Source: an uncultured Prevotellaceae bacterium (GTDB lineage Bacteria > Bacteroidota > Bacteroidia > Bacteroidales > Bacteroidaceae). Taken from it: 64,000 nt of DNA. The notes under the pieces are model-generated. The model made no database searches. It was not told the origin of the DNA and worked only from the letters and a program-made list of their open reading frames with translations. The position numbers and the translations under genes are program-made. Positions 53,873-63,835 of the stretch are shown here, one piece after another; positions within the stretch are counted from its first letter, which is position 1, and every line of letters begins with the position of its first letter. Location: contig CADCFA010000004.1 of the NCBI GenBank assembly GCA_902800595.1, positions 1-64,000 of the forward strand, read 5' to 3'.

Positions 53873-54382
53873 ATGATGGAACAGTGTTGGCAACGGATGG
53901 GTTTGAGTATTGTGATAGGGCTGATGACTTTGGGGTGCCAAGGACAGACCTTCTCACTGATGCAGAAGAGTGACAGTTTGTACCTGTTGACGCTGACCAC
54001 TGACTCAACCAGTTACCAATGGCCGTTGCCTTATCCCGTGTATCGAATGGAGACGGGTGACGTGGATGGTAATGGGACTATCGAGGCGCTGGTAGGGGTG
54101 ATAAAGTCAACCCGCTTTTATCCTGAAAAGGGTAGGCGACTCTTTATTTTCAAGAACTACAAAGGGCTGATAAGGCCTATGTGGTTGGGCTCAAAATTGG
54201 GTGGTAAGCTGCAAGACTTCTATTTCATTAATGGTAGGATACGCAGTCTGGAAACCAATATCAAGGAACAATATACGGTAGCAGAATACCGTTGGGATGA
54301 TTTCGGTATGGCATTTGTACGCTACCTGATCAAGGATGGCGAGAAGGCGGAAGCGATGGAAAAGTTTAAACCTAAACGATAA
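53873..54382 (+). CDS. Small lipoprotein, function unknown
   Basis: 169 residues with a lipoprotein-type signal (MGLSIVIGLMTLGC, Cys near 22). Translation may start at 53873, 53876 or at the later ATG at 53897; the closeness of the promoter box favours the later one or a leaderless message. The mature part is beta-rich and includes METGDVDGNGTIEALVGVIK, an FG-GAP/VCBS-like calcium loop pattern, and RLFIFKNYKGLIRPMWLG. It is 5 bp upstream of the DUF3160 gene and probably acts with it at the cell surface or in the periplasm. I do not recognise a characterised relative. Confidence 0.75.
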   Translation: MMEQCWQRMGLSIVIGLMTLGCQGQTFSLMQKSDSLYLLTLTTDSTSYQWPLPYPVYRMETGDVDGNGTIEALVGVIKSTRFYPEKGRRLFIFKNYKGLIRPMWLGSKLGGKLQDFYFINGRIRSLETNIKEQYTVAEYRWDDFGMAFVRYLIKDGEKAEAMEKFKPKR

Positions 54383-54387
54383 GTGTA

Positions 54388-56766
54388 ATGAAGATGATGA
54401 AATTTTTAGTAACCATGTCGTGCCTGATGGCTATGACTGTTACGGCCCAAAAGGTGCAACGCGTGATGGTGCCTGGTAAAGGTGGCATTGACGTGGAGCA
54501 GTTGAACAAACGTGTGAACCTGAATCAGGACATCTCTCAACTTAGCCTGACGGAACTGCGCGTGCTTCGCAATAGTTTCTATGCCCGAGAGGGTTTCCCC
54601 TTTCGCGACGCCTTCCTGCGTGGCGTGTTCCAGTGTACCTCATGGTACGATTCCTTGATGTGGGCGCGCTGGGGCAAGGTGGAGGATCTGATGACGGGCT
54701 ATGAGCGTGATGACTATTATAAAGCCGATGGCAAGTTGCCCTTCAAGATCAGCAAACCGGAATATGCGTTTATCAACAAGTTGCAGACACGCGAGAAAGA
54801 ACTGAAACAACAGAACTTCAAGTCGCCTGTAAGCGGTCATCGTGTGAATATGGATAATGTGGTGAATGCCATGCAGATGGAAGAGTTCGATGCCCGCCTG
54901 AAAGATAAGCTGGGACGTAACGGATTTGCCATTGTACCCGCCCAGCATAACCAGCTGTTCCAGGTATATGAGAGTAACGACTATTCCAATTTCCCCAACT
55001 TTGTGACTACTGATCTCTATCTGCAACTGTATCATCTTTATTTCGACTGTCTGTTGCGTGACATTGAACAGGAGAGACTGCACAACGTGGTTCTGCAGCT
55101 GTGTGAGCGAGGACGGCAATTAACCAATGGTACGACACCAGAACTTCAGTGGCTGAAGACCTATTTTGATGTGGGGTATGCCCTGATCAAAGGAGAAAAG
55201 GGTGCTGCGGGCACTGTGGCCGACGAGGTCGAGAAGGTAAATGCATCTAAACTCGAAAAATCTGAATATCTAGGTTATATCGATATCCCCTTCACTTATC
55301 CGTTGTTCCGTCCGCGTGGACATTATACTCGCAATGATACTCTGAAGACCTACTTCAAGGCCATGATGTGGCTACAGACGGTACCCTTTGGAACAGATAA
55401 TCCTTCGCAGTTACAGACTGCCCTTGTGTTGGCAGAGTTGACGGCTGAAGACGCAAAGATGCGTGACCTTTACCAACAGTTGTATGAACCTATGACATGG
55501 CTTTTCGGAGCACCCGATAATATCACCATCATGCAGGTGTATGAGTTGATGAAGGGGCGCAAGGCTAGTGAATTGTTGAAGAACAAGAAGGCGATGGCTC
55601 AGTTGCGTGGGGAGATCGAGTCGTTGGCACAACGGCAGACGCGTATCCGTCCAAAATTCGAATACACCAGTCCGTATAAAATCAACCTTTTACCGCAGCG
55701 TTATATGCCTGACAGTGAGGTGTTGCTTGAGATGGTGGATTATGACAATACTCCCACCCTGCGTGACCTGCCAAAGGGTCTCGACGTGATGGCTTCAATG
55801 GGTGTGAAGTCGGCAGAGCGAATTCTGATTGATGAGTTGAAGGAGGCACAGCAGTGGGATGGCTTCGTGGCAGCATTAAGCAAGATGAAGGAGCGTATGA
55901 AGGAAATCGACTGGCAACAGACCATCAGCACCCGCTGGATGGATGCCCTGAAGACGGTGAACGACACCTGTAAAGGCTATCCCTACTTCATGGTCACTCC
56001 TGAATGGCAGAAGAAAGACCTGAATGCCGCACTGGCTTCATGGGCAGAGCTGAAACACGATGCAATCCTCTATGCCAAGCAGCCCTTTGGGGCTGAGTGT
56101 GGCGGAGGTGGTCCCCCAGAGCCTGTGGTGACAGGTTATGTGGAACCCAATGTGAAGTTCTGGCGTAAGGCCATCAGTTTGCTGAAAGCGACAGCCGATG
56201 TATTGGAGCGTTATCATTTGACTACCGAGAAAGCGGAGAATGCCACTACCCGTCTCAAAGAGGAAGCTGAATTCCTGTTGCGTGTGAGTGAGCGTGAGCT
56301 GACTGGCAGGAAATTGGACGAGGCCGATTACGATGAGTTGAAGCATATTGGTGCGACATTTGAGAATATCTCTCTCGATCTGGTACGTGACAACGACATG
56401 TTCCTCATGGGTTGGGACGATGTGCAAGGCACCGATCGTAAGGTGGCGCTGATTGCCGATGTCTATACTGCCAATGCCGACAACAACCCAGCGAAGAGTG
56501 TGATGTATGTAGGCGTGGGACTGGCTGATGAGATCTACTGTATCGTAGAGGTAGATGGCTATCTCTGGCTCATGCGTGGTGCTGTGCTCTCATACCGTGA
56601 GACTAAACGTCCAGTGAATATGCAGAGATTGACAGACGAGGAGTGGCAGAAGCAGATGGAGACCGATCCCGAGGAGGGACGCCCTGTCTGGATGAAGGAT
56701 GTCATTGTGCCGCTGAAGGAAGTACCGCATACGAATGACCGCTTTTTCTATAGCACTGGTTGTTAG
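54388..56766 (+). CDS. DUF3160 protein with YARHG-like domain
   Basis: A 792-residue exported protein (signal peptide ending VTAQ). Residues about 50-95 (ELRVLRNSFYAREGFPF, then FQCTSWYDSL) match a YARHG domain, found in extracellular proteins. The rest is a DUF3160 domain: FVTTDLYLQLYHLYFDCLLRD, RYMPDSEVLLEMVDYD, AECGGGGPPEPVVTGYVEPN and a C-terminal GVGLADEIYCIVEVDG. The function of the family is unknown. It lies 5 bp after the lipoprotein gene, and the CapA gene overlaps its end by 32 bp, so all three should be one translationally coupled operon. Confidence 0.85.
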   Translation: MKMMKFLVTMSCLMAMTVTAQKVQRVMVPGKGGIDVEQLNKRVNLNQDISQLSLTELRVLRNSFYAREGFPFRDAFLRGVFQCTSWYDSLMWARWGKVEDLMTGYERDDYYKADGKLPFKISKPEYAFINKLQTREKELKQQNFKSPVSGHRVNMDNVVNAMQMEEFDARLKDKLGRNGFAIVPAQHNQLFQVYESNDYSNFPNFVTTDLYLQLYHLYFDCLLRDIEQERLHNVVLQLCERGRQLTNGTTPELQWLKTYFDVGYALIKGEKGAAGTVADEVEKVNASKLEKSEYLGYIDIPFTYPLFRPRGHYTRNDTLKTYFKAMMWLQTVPFGTDNPSQLQTALVLAELTAEDAKMRDLYQQLYEPMTWLFGAPDNITIMQVYELMKGRKASELLKNKKAMAQLRGEIESLAQRQTRIRPKFEYTSPYKINLLPQRYMPDSEVLLEMVDYDNTPTLRDLPKGLDVMASMGVKSAERILIDELKEAQQWDGFVAALSKMKERMKEIDWQQTISTRWMDALKTVNDTCKGYPYFMVTPEWQKKDLNAALASWAELKHDAILYAKQPFGAECGGGGPPEPVVTGYVEPNVKFWRKAISLLKATADVLERYHLTTEKAENATTRLKEEAEFLLRVSERELTGRKLDEADYDELKHIGATFENISLDLVRDNDMFLMGWDDVQGTDRKVALIADVYTANADNNPAKSVMYVGVGLADEIYCIVEVDGYLWLMRGAVLSYRETKRPVNMQRLTDEEWQKQMETDPEEGRPVWMKDVIVPLKEVPHTNDRFFYSTGC

Positions 56767-57613
56767 TTCGTTTGTTGTTACACTAACTGGCGACATCCTG
56801 CTTGATCGCGGGGTGCGCCAGGTGGTGGAACAGAAGGGTATGGACCAGTTGTTCTCAGCGGATATAGATTCCGTGTTCCAACACTCCGATGCGGTGGTGG
56901 GCAATTTGGAGTGCCCCGCTACGAAGATTCATGCTCCAGTATTCAAACAGTATGTTTTTCGGGCAGAACCCGAATGGCTGTGTGACTTGAAAAAGCATGG
57001 GGTGACTCACCTGAATTTGGCGAATAACCACAGTATTGACCAAGGGCGCAATGGGCTGGTAGATACCCAACGGAACATTTCGCAAGCAGGGATTATCTCC
57101 ATTGGGGCAGGCCAGAATCAAGAGGAGGCAGACCAACCCATATTGTTAACTGAAAGTCCGCGCAAGGTGTGGCTCGTTGCCTCGTTGCAGTTGGCATTGG
57201 AGAACTTTTCCCGTCTGCCAGACCAACCCTGTGTGAGTCAGCAGTCAATCGATGCGCTCTGTCAGCGTATCGCCCAGTTAAAACAGAAAGATCCGGAATG
57301 CTATATCATCGTAAGCCTTCATTGGGGTTGGGAGAACCATGTGGAGGTTGTGCCCCGTCAGCGTTATGAGGCTCGTCAGTTGATTGATGCCGGAGCCGAT
57401 TGTCTGGTATGCCATCATACACACACCCGACAGCCGATGGAGACCTATCGGGGTAAACCAATTTTCTATGGTCTTGGTAATTTTATCTTCGATCCGAGAC
57501 GCGACTTCAACAGGCATGGTGCGATGGTGAGGCTAACTATTACGGAACAAGGAGCTACTGCTGAGGAGATTCCCATTGTGATCAGGCAGTGCTGCCCTGT
57601 TCTTGAGAAATAA
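56735..57613 (+). CDS. CapA-family poly-gamma-glutamate/metallophosphatase-like protein
   Basis: A 292-residue protein with an N-terminal hydrophobic segment. VTLTGDILLDRGVRQVV, AVVGNLECPAT, LNLANNHSIDQGRNGL, ISIGAGQN, SLHWGWEN, DCLVCHHTHTRQP and IFYGLGNFIFD are the conserved CapA/metallophosphatase motifs, all present. CapA is linked with poly-gamma-glutamate capsule export; many relatives in Bacteroidetes have no capsule link and the role here is open. It overlaps the DUF3160 gene by 32 bp, and its end overlaps the convergent sensor kinase gene by 32 bp. Confidence 0.88.
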   Translation: MTAFSIALVVSSFVVTLTGDILLDRGVRQVVEQKGMDQLFSADIDSVFQHSDAVVGNLECPATKIHAPVFKQYVFRAEPEWLCDLKKHGVTHLNLANNHSIDQGRNGLVDTQRNISQAGIISIGAGQNQEEADQPILLTESPRKVWLVASLQLALENFSRLPDQPCVSQQSIDALCQRIAQLKQKDPECYIIVSLHWGWENHVEVVPRQRYEARQLIDAGADCLVCHHTHTRQPMETYRGKPIFYGLGNFIFDPRRDFNRHGAMVRLTITEQGATAEEIPIVIRQCCPVLEK

Positions 57614-59783
57614 GATCGGTAGGACTGGCGCCAAATTCATCCCTGAAACATTTTGTGAAGTAGCTGGGAGCGGTGAATCCTACCTCATAGGCTATTTCTG
57701 AAATGCTTTTATTGGTCTGTTGCAACAAGCAGCGCGCCTTGTGAAGACGGGCTGTGCGTAACAGCTCTACTGGTGACTGACCTGTAAGAGCCTTCACTTT
57801 TCTATATAACTGTACGCGTGAGAGACTGAATTCTGCACCGATAGCCTCTACGCCCAACTCGCTGTCGGACATGTTCCGTTCGATGAAATCACGGAGCTTG
57901 ATAATAAACGCATCTTCTTTCTTTTGTGGCTCTTCAGCTGGTGTTTCTATCGGTTGTACCTCTTTCTTTTCATCACTGTTGAAGATACCTTTCAACCGTA
58001 ACCGGTTCTTCAACAGGTTGTCAATGCGAGCCAGTAGCACGTCGGCAGAGAAAGGCTTGGTAATATAGGCATCGGCACCACTCTCGTATCCCTCCACTTG
58101 ATGTTTGCTCAGGGCACGGGCTGTGAGCAGGATGACAGGAATATGTGAAGTGGCCATGTTGTTCTTTATGCGCTGACAGAACTCCAGACCATTCATTACG
58201 GGCATCATCACGTCGCTTACAATCAAATCAGGTACAACTTCATTGGCCAGCGCAAGACCTTGTTGACCATCATCGGCTTCGTTTACCTGATAGTGCTTTT
58301 GCAGAATGCGACGAAGCAAAGTACGGATATCGGCATTGTCGTCAACGATGAGAATGGTGCTCGACTGGTTTTCATCAGTTTTCGGAGATTCTGCCTGCAA
58401 ATCAGTGGCGGTAGGTGTCATTGCGACTTCTTGGTGATCTGTAGAGATGATGTCAAGGCTGCCCGTGGCTTGTACGTCGAGCATCTTATTGATGAGTTCT
58501 GTCAGTTGGTTGGTGTTACGGCGCAGGATAGTGTAGAGATTCTTGGTCTCAGGACTAGCATCTTTGGCTTCCTGTGTCTCTGTCAACTCTTCGAGTGGTC
58601 CTTGGATGAGCGTCAGCGGTGTGCGCAGCTCATGACTCACTTGAGTATAGAAATCGAGCTTCTCACGCTCCATTCTGTTAATCTCTTCATTAAGACGAGC
58701 CCGTTGCAGAAAGTAATAATAGATACCCACAATCATCAGCAGCAACAGGAATATCAGGATGAGAGCCAAAATGGATATTACTTTTTGTGTACCTAGCTGT
58801 TGAATATAAACATCGGCTTTTTCCTTTAAACGCGTCATACGTTGTGCCTGGCGCATCACCTCGTCGCCCTCAAGCATCAACACATTAGCATTTTCACTGG
58901 TTACTATGGCAGAAGTGAGCATCGTTTCCTTTTCGTAAGGCTCACCGTTGAGGATAGCAAGAGCCAACTGCAAGAGTTGGTCGCCACGTGTGGGGTAGAT
59001 ATAGGAGGCGTCAAGCACGTCATCACGAACCATCTGGATGCCACCATTCTTGCCGGGCAGGCCGTCAATGCCACAGAAGAGAGGAAGTTTTTCAACTTTG
59101 GCTTCCTGAAAAGCTCTACGTGCACCAAGGGCAGAGCGATCATTGTGGGCAAACACCAAATCGATGTCTGTCAAGTCGCCTTTATAATGCTTTACTACTT
59201 CATAGCCCTTTTCTTCTGTCCAATCGCTTTGGAGTGATGCTACAATCTCGATACCGGAATCTTTCAAGGCATCTATAAAACCTTTGTGGCGCTCCTCGGC
59301 AGGTGAAGAGCCTTTCAGACCAAGAATCTCCATCACATGTCCTTTGCCATGAAGCCGCATCTCAACGTATTCGCCCATGGTATGACCGATTTCATAGTTG
59401 TCGGCACTCATAAAAGCTGTATATTTTGGCGAATCAGTCTTACGCTCAAATACAATCACTGGAATCCCTTGGTCATAAGCACGATTGATGGCAGGGGTAA
59501 CGGATGCCAGCTGATTAGGTGCTACGATAAGCAATTGAATACCACTCTCCACCAGACTATCAATCTGAAGGATCTGTCGTTTAGAGTCGTCACGAGCCGT
59601 TGCAAAACGCAATTCCACACCATCATGGAGGGTGCTTTCAAGCAGCATTTCAGAATTCTGCCAGTCGCGCCAGATATCTTCAGAGCATTGGGATACACCA
59701 ATGACGTATTTGGTCTTGCGATTGGTACATGCACAACATATAATGGCTGTGATAATAGTTAGGTAAAGCAGCCGAAAATTCAT
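57582..59783 (-). CDS. Hybrid two-component regulator without an ATPase domain
   Basis: A 733-residue membrane protein. After a lipoprotein-like or anchored N-terminus comes a periplasmic sugar-binding domain of the LacI/BP4 type (KYVIGVSQCSEDIWRDW, FAHNDRSALGARRAF), then a helix near 340-360, a DHp domain with His384 in SHELRTPLTLIQGPL, a receiver (ILIVDDNADIRTLL, VSDVMMPVMNGLEF with Asp near 526) and a C-terminal AraC domain (SISEIAYEVGFTAPSYFTKC). Hybrid systems of this phylum normally carry a HATPase domain of about 110 residues between DHp and receiver; here only about 30 residues separate them and no N, G1 or G2 box is visible. It would sense a sugar and control carbohydrate genes, but cannot phosphorylate itself unaided. 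Confidence 0.85.
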   Translation of the reverse strand: MNFRLLYLTIITAIICCACTNRKTKYVIGVSQCSEDIWRDWQNSEMLLESTLHDGVELRFATARDDSKRQILQIDSLVESGIQLLIVAPNQLASVTPAINRAYDQGIPVIVFERKTDSPKYTAFMSADNYEIGHTMGEYVEMRLHGKGHVMEILGLKGSSPAEERHKGFIDALKDSGIEIVASLQSDWTEEKGYEVVKHYKGDLTDIDLVFAHNDRSALGARRAFQEAKVEKLPLFCGIDGLPGKNGGIQMVRDDVLDASYIYPTRGDQLLQLALAILNGEPYEKETMLTSAIVTSENANVLMLEGDEVMRQAQRMTRLKEKADVYIQQLGTQKVISILALILIFLLLLMIVGIYYYFLQRARLNEEINRMEREKLDFYTQVSHELRTPLTLIQGPLEELTETQEAKDASPETKNLYTILRRNTNQLTELINKMLDVQATGSLDIISTDHQEVAMTPTATDLQAESPKTDENQSSTILIVDDNADIRTLLRRILQKHYQVNEADDGQQGLALANEVVPDLIVSDVMMPVMNGLEFCQRIKNNMATSHIPVILLTARALSKHQVEGYESGADAYITKPFSADVLLARIDNLLKNRLRLKGIFNSDEKKEVQPIETPAEEPQKKEDAFIIKLRDFIERNMSDSELGVEAIGAEFSLSRVQLYRKVKALTGQSPVELLRTARLHKARCLLQQTNKSISEIAYEVGFTAPSYFTKCFRDEFGASPTDLISQEQGSTA

Positions 59784-59803
59784 GGGTTATAGGTTTTATG
59801 GTG

Positions 59804-59811
59804 CAAAGATA
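59804..59811 (-). promoter_or_regulatory. -7 box for the hybrid regulator
   Basis: TATCTTTG on the minus strand, 20 nt before the ATG at 59783. Confidence 0.6.
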
Positions 59812-59855
59812 AGGATTTTTTTGATATATTGCTAGCTTTTTTCTATTTTTTTTAT

Positions 59856-59863
59856 TATTTTTG
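59856..59863 (+). promoter_or_regulatory. -7 box for upp
   Basis: TATTTTTG, 29 nt before the ATG at 59893, diverging from the regulator's promoter. Confidence 0.6.
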
Positions 59864-59892
59864 CACCCAAACAAACTTAAAACAGTAGAATA

Positions 59893-60579
59893 ATGGAAGT
59901 TTTTAATTTTGCAGAACAGAACAGTATTATCAATCAGTACATGTCAGAACTCCGCGATAAGAGTTATCAGAAAAACCGTCTTACATTCCGTCATAATGTA
60001 GAACGTATAGGTGAGTTGATGGCTTATGAGGTATCCAAGAAACTCGAATATAAACCCAAGATTGTGACTACGCCTCTTGGTTCATTGGAGATTCCTTTGC
60101 CAAAGGACGATATCGTTTTGGGAACTGTACTTCGTGCAGGATTGCCTTTCCATCAAGGCTTTCTGAATATCTTCGATCGTGCTGATAACGCCTATGTATC
60201 AGCTTTCCGTATGTACATCAACCGAGAGCATACCGAAGTAGGTATTCATGCCGACTATATTGCAGCCCCCAGCGTAAAGGGGAAGACGCTTATCATTGCC
60301 GACCCAATGTTGGCTACTGGCGGTTCTATGGCTGCTGCTATCGAGGCACTTCTTATGTCGGGAAAACCCAAGAAGATTCATGTGTGCTGTATTATCGCTG
60401 CTCCAGAAGGAATAGAAGTGGTGAAAGAAGCTCTGCCTGAAAATTCTACCATTTGGTGTGCCTCTATTGATCAGGGTATGAACGAACATAAATATATTGT
60501 TCCCGGATTCGGCGATTGCGGCGACCTCTGCTTCGGTGAGAAGCTGCAGAGCTTCCGCAAGATCGCCGACAAACGCTGA
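59893..60579 (+). CDS. upp: Uracil phosphoribosyltransferase
   Basis: A 228-residue enzyme that makes UMP from uracil and PRPP. The PRPP-binding loop is IIADPMLATGGSMAAAIEAL, preceded by VLRAGLPFHQGFLNIF and YINREHTEVGI; the C-terminal uracil-binding part PGFGDCGDLCFGE is present. The length is slightly above the usual bacterial form but within the Bacteroidetes type. It overlaps the start of the next gene in a TGATG, so pyrimidine salvage enzymes are translationally coupled here. Confidence 0.93.
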   Translation: MEVFNFAEQNSIINQYMSELRDKSYQKNRLTFRHNVERIGELMAYEVSKKLEYKPKIVTTPLGSLEIPLPKDDIVLGTVLRAGLPFHQGFLNIFDRADNAYVSAFRMYINREHTEVGIHADYIAAPSVKGKTLIIADPMLATGGSMAAAIEALLMSGKPKKIHVCCIIAAPEGIEVVKEALPENSTIWCASIDQGMNEHKYIVPGFGDCGDLCFGEKLQSFRKIADKR

Positions 60580-62255
60580 TGAGTATGCTTCAGGTACGCT
60601 GTAAGAACAATGGTATCACGAAGAGTTTCCCTGAGGGGAGTTCGCTGGTAGAGGTTTATCAGGCCTATGCCGGCGAGTTGAATATGCCCTATCCGGTTGT
60701 ATCGGCGAAAGTAAACAATGTCTCGCAGGGACTGAAATATCGCCTTTACCACAACCGCGATGTGGAATTTCTCGATGCCAGCGATGGCTCGGGTAGGCGT
60801 GTGTATGTACGCTCACTCTGTTTTGTGTTGTATAAGACAGTGCGTGATACATTCCCCAACTGTAAGCTTTACATTGAGCATCCTCTTTCTCGTGGCTATT
60901 ATTGTAACTTTAAAAAACGGTCAGGTGAACCTCTTGTCGATGCCGATGTAAAGCTTATCTGTAATCGTATGCAGGAAATTATAGATGCTGATATGCCCTT
61001 CCGGCGTACTGAATCTACTACAGAGGAGGCTATCCGCGTGTTCCGTGAACGAGGGTTTAGTGACAAGGTAAAACTGTTAGAGACTAGTGGCCAGGCCTAT
61101 ACTGATTATTACACTTTGGGTGATACGGTGGATTACTACTATGGACCATTGGTACCTTCAGCGGGTTATTTGAAGGTATGGGGCCTGGAGCGCTATCAGG
61201 AAGGTTTTTTGTTGCGAGTACCTGACAAGCACAATCCCCTTGTGTTGGCAGAAAAGGTGAACCAACCACGAACCTTTGAGGTGTTTGCAGAGAAAGTTCA
61301 TTGGGATGTTATTATGCGACTCTCGAATGCGGGTGATGTGAACAAGGCTATTCTTCGTGGCTATGCCTCAGAGCTGATTCAGGTAAGTGAGGCTCTGCAG
61401 GAGAAGAAGATTGTGAAGATAGCTGAAGAGATAGATGCCCGTTTCCATAAGGGGGTTAAGCTGGTTCTGATTACTGGCCCGTCCAGCTCTGGCAAATCCA
61501 CATTCTGTAAACGCTTGTCAATCCAACTGCTTGCCTGTGGTCTCAGACCATATTCATTCTCCACAGATGATTATTTCGTGAATCGTGTTGATACGCCAAA
61601 ACTACCTAATGGTCAGTACGATTTTGATAACATTGAAACTGTGGATTACAAGCTGTTGGGTGACCATCTGGCTCGTCTGATGAATGGCGAAATGGTGGAA
61701 GTGCCTGAATATAACTTTGTGACAGGAAAACGTGAGTATAATGGTAAGCGGCTTCAGTTGAAGAACGACAGTGTGCTAATCATTGAAGGTATCCATGCCC
61801 TGAACCCTTTGCTGACGGCTGGTGTTGACGATGCCTTGAAATACAAGATTTACATTTCAGCTTTAACTAGTATCTCTCTTGATGAGCACAATTGGATTCC
61901 CACTCAGGACAACCGCTTGTTGCGCCGCATCATCCGCGATTATAACAAGGGTGCTTTTTCAGCCCGTGAGACTATCAGCCAGTGGAAGAGTGTGTGTGAA
62001 GCCGAGGAACAGTGGATATTCCCCTTCCAGGAGTCAGCTGATGTGATGTTCAACTCAGCACTTAACATTGAGTTTGCTGTGCTGCGTACACATGCTGAAC
62101 TTATTCTTTCCTCAGTTCCCAAAAACTGTTCGGAGTACGCCGAGGCTCATCGCTTGTTGAAGTTCATCCACTACTTTATCCCCATCAGTGACAAGGAGAT
62201 TCCTCCAACGAGTATCATGCGTGAGTTTGTTGGCGGTAGCAGTTTCAAGTATTAA
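60579..62255 (+). CDS. Uridine-kinase-like nucleoside kinase with TGS domain
   Basis: A 558-residue protein. Residues 1-60 form a TGS-like domain (SFPEGSSLVEVYQAYAGEL), followed by a ThrRS-like second domain (LYIEHPLSRGYYC). The kinase half starts near 290: LVLITGPSSSGKSTFCKRL is the Walker A, then SFSTDDYFVNR, YDFDNIETVDYKLL, LIIEGIHALNP and LLRRIIRDYNKG as in uridine/cytidine kinases. It should phosphorylate uridine or cytidine with upp in salvage; relatives are annotated as nucleoside kinase, and the TGS part is of unknown use. The ATG overlaps the upp stop. Confidence 0.88.
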   Translation: MSMLQVRCKNNGITKSFPEGSSLVEVYQAYAGELNMPYPVVSAKVNNVSQGLKYRLYHNRDVEFLDASDGSGRRVYVRSLCFVLYKTVRDTFPNCKLYIEHPLSRGYYCNFKKRSGEPLVDADVKLICNRMQEIIDADMPFRRTESTTEEAIRVFRERGFSDKVKLLETSGQAYTDYYTLGDTVDYYYGPLVPSAGYLKVWGLERYQEGFLLRVPDKHNPLVLAEKVNQPRTFEVFAEKVHWDVIMRLSNAGDVNKAILRGYASELIQVSEALQEKKIVKIAEEIDARFHKGVKLVLITGPSSSGKSTFCKRLSIQLLACGLRPYSFSTDDYFVNRVDTPKLPNGQYDFDNIETVDYKLLGDHLARLMNGEMVEVPEYNFVTGKREYNGKRLQLKNDSVLIIEGIHALNPLLTAGVDDALKYKIYISALTSISLDEHNWIPTQDNRLLRRIIRDYNKGAFSARETISQWKSVCEAEEQWIFPFQESADVMFNSALNIEFAVLRTHAELILSSVPKNCSEYAEAHRLLKFIHYFIPISDKEIPPTSIMREFVGGSSFKY

Positions 62256-62285
62256 AAAAATCCTCACCACTCGGTGAGGATTTTT
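62256..62285. terminator. Hairpin terminator between kinase and SLC13 genes
   Basis: AAAAATCCTCACC pairs with GGTGAGGATTTTT around an ACTC loop, a 13-bp stem bordered by A and T tracts, between convergent genes. Confidence 0.9.
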
Positions 62286-62287
62286 AT

Positions 62288-63793
62288 TTAGATCAACTTA
62301 AGTGTTCCCATCAGATAGACAAGGCCGAAACCAAGTATCATAGAGATAACACCCATGAGGATTCCCATCTTAGCCATATCCTTCTGCTGCACATAACCCG
62401 TTGCAAAAGCCAGAGCGTTCGGCGGGGTAGAGATAGGCAGGATCATGGCTGATGATGCGGCGATGGCTACACCGATAAGGACGGTAGGTGTACCACCAAT
62501 AGGATCAAGCTTATCACCCATAGCGCCGCAGACAATAGCCAGAATCGGCATCAGCAGGGCTGCTGTAGCAGAGTTGGAGATGAAGTTTGACAGCAAGTAG
62601 CAGATGGCACCACCCATCAGCAGGATGAGCAGTGGAGAGAACTCGCCGAAAGGAATGCTCTCAACAGCATTAGCTGCCAGGCCAGAAGCGTTCAGACCAT
62701 AGCCAAGAGCAAAACCACCAGCCACCATCCAGATGACACTCCAGTTGATTTGCTCCAGATCGCGCTTATTGATGACACCTGTTAATGCGAATACCATGAA
62801 CGGAATCATTGCTACCGTATAAGAGTTAATGCCAGTAACACGATCGAGCAACCAGAGGGCTACTGTAATAAAGAACGTGATAATCACCACCCAAGAGTGG
62901 AATCCTTTCTTCATGCCACCGTCAATGTTCAGTTCGATGCGTTTCTGGGTAAAGGGGAATGCTTTCAACAGAATGCGCCAGCTGATGAACAGCAGGATAA
63001 TCACAAGCGGGAACATGAACATCATCCACTGACCGAAACCGAGGCCGAGGTTTAATCCTTCTGGATCGTTCAGATACTTCAAGGCAATGGTGTTTGGAGG
63101 TGTGCCAATAGGAGTACCCATACCGCCAAGGTTGGCTGCGACGGGGATAGACATAGCTAATGAGATACGGCCCTTGCCTTCGGGAGGCAGTTGGTGGAAC
63201 ACTGGCGTAAGGAACGTCAGCATCATGGCAGCTGTAGCTGTGTTGGATACAAACATTGAGAAGAGACCCGTGATGAGCAGAAAACCCAAGAGCACCATCT
63301 CACTGCGTGTACCGAAGGGCTTCAGCAATACCTTAGCCAATTGAGCATCGAGACCTGTCTTTGTGGCAGCAATAGCTAAAACAAAACCGCCAATGAAAAG
63401 CATGATCACTGGATCTGCAAATGTAGCCATCACTCCTTTGTAGGAAAGAAGTTTTCCCACTTCCTCTTCATTTACCATCGGCAGGATACCACTGTCTGTG
63501 CAGAACAAGAGCATTAGCACAATGATAGCCACAGAAGTGGCCCATGAGGAAACGATTTCTAGAATCCACATCAGCGTAGCAAAGGCGAAAATGGCAATGA
63601 TGCGCTGTTGGATGACAGTCAGGTTCTGGATGCCATACCACTCGGCAGGCATGTTCCAGAGCAGAAGAGTAACGATAGCCACAAGGGCTATTTTGACAAC
63701 ACGCTTGGCGTTATCTTCCGGATGATATTTCCGCTGATGGCGCACTTTGTGATACGCATCAACGAGATGGAATCCTTCGTAAATGTGAAACAT
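62288..63793 (-). CDS. SLC13/DASS-family anion:sodium symporter
   Basis: A 501-residue membrane protein with about eleven hydrophobic segments. The two SNT repeats of the family are FVSNTATAAMMLTFL and FISNSATAALLMPIL; GTPIGTPPNTIAL and ILPISTPPNALAFATG are the matching re-entrant loops. DASS carriers import di- or tricarboxylates such as succinate or malate, sometimes sulfate or phosphate, with sodium. The specificity cannot be read from the sequence. A TACCTTTG box at 63836-63843 is the likely promoter. Confidence 0.92.
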   Translation of the reverse strand: MFHIYEGFHLVDAYHKVRHQRKYHPEDNAKRVVKIALVAIVTLLLWNMPAEWYGIQNLTVIQQRIIAIFAFATLMWILEIVSSWATSVAIIVLMLLFCTDSGILPMVNEEEVGKLLSYKGVMATFADPVIMLFIGGFVLAIAATKTGLDAQLAKVLLKPFGTRSEMVLLGFLLITGLFSMFVSNTATAAMMLTFLTPVFHQLPPEGKGRISLAMSIPVAANLGGMGTPIGTPPNTIALKYLNDPEGLNLGLGFGQWMMFMFPLVIILLFISWRILLKAFPFTQKRIELNIDGGMKKGFHSWVVIITFFITVALWLLDRVTGINSYTVAMIPFMVFALTGVINKRDLEQINWSVIWMVAGGFALGYGLNASGLAANAVESIPFGEFSPLLILLMGGAICYLLSNFISNSATAALLMPILAIVCGAMGDKLDPIGGTPTVLIGVAIAASSAMILPISTPPNALAFATGYVQQKDMAKMGILMGVISMILGFGLVYLMGTLKLI

Positions 63794-63835
63794 ATAATTA
63801 TTTAGATTTTATTGAGCCAAAGGCAAAACTGAGCG

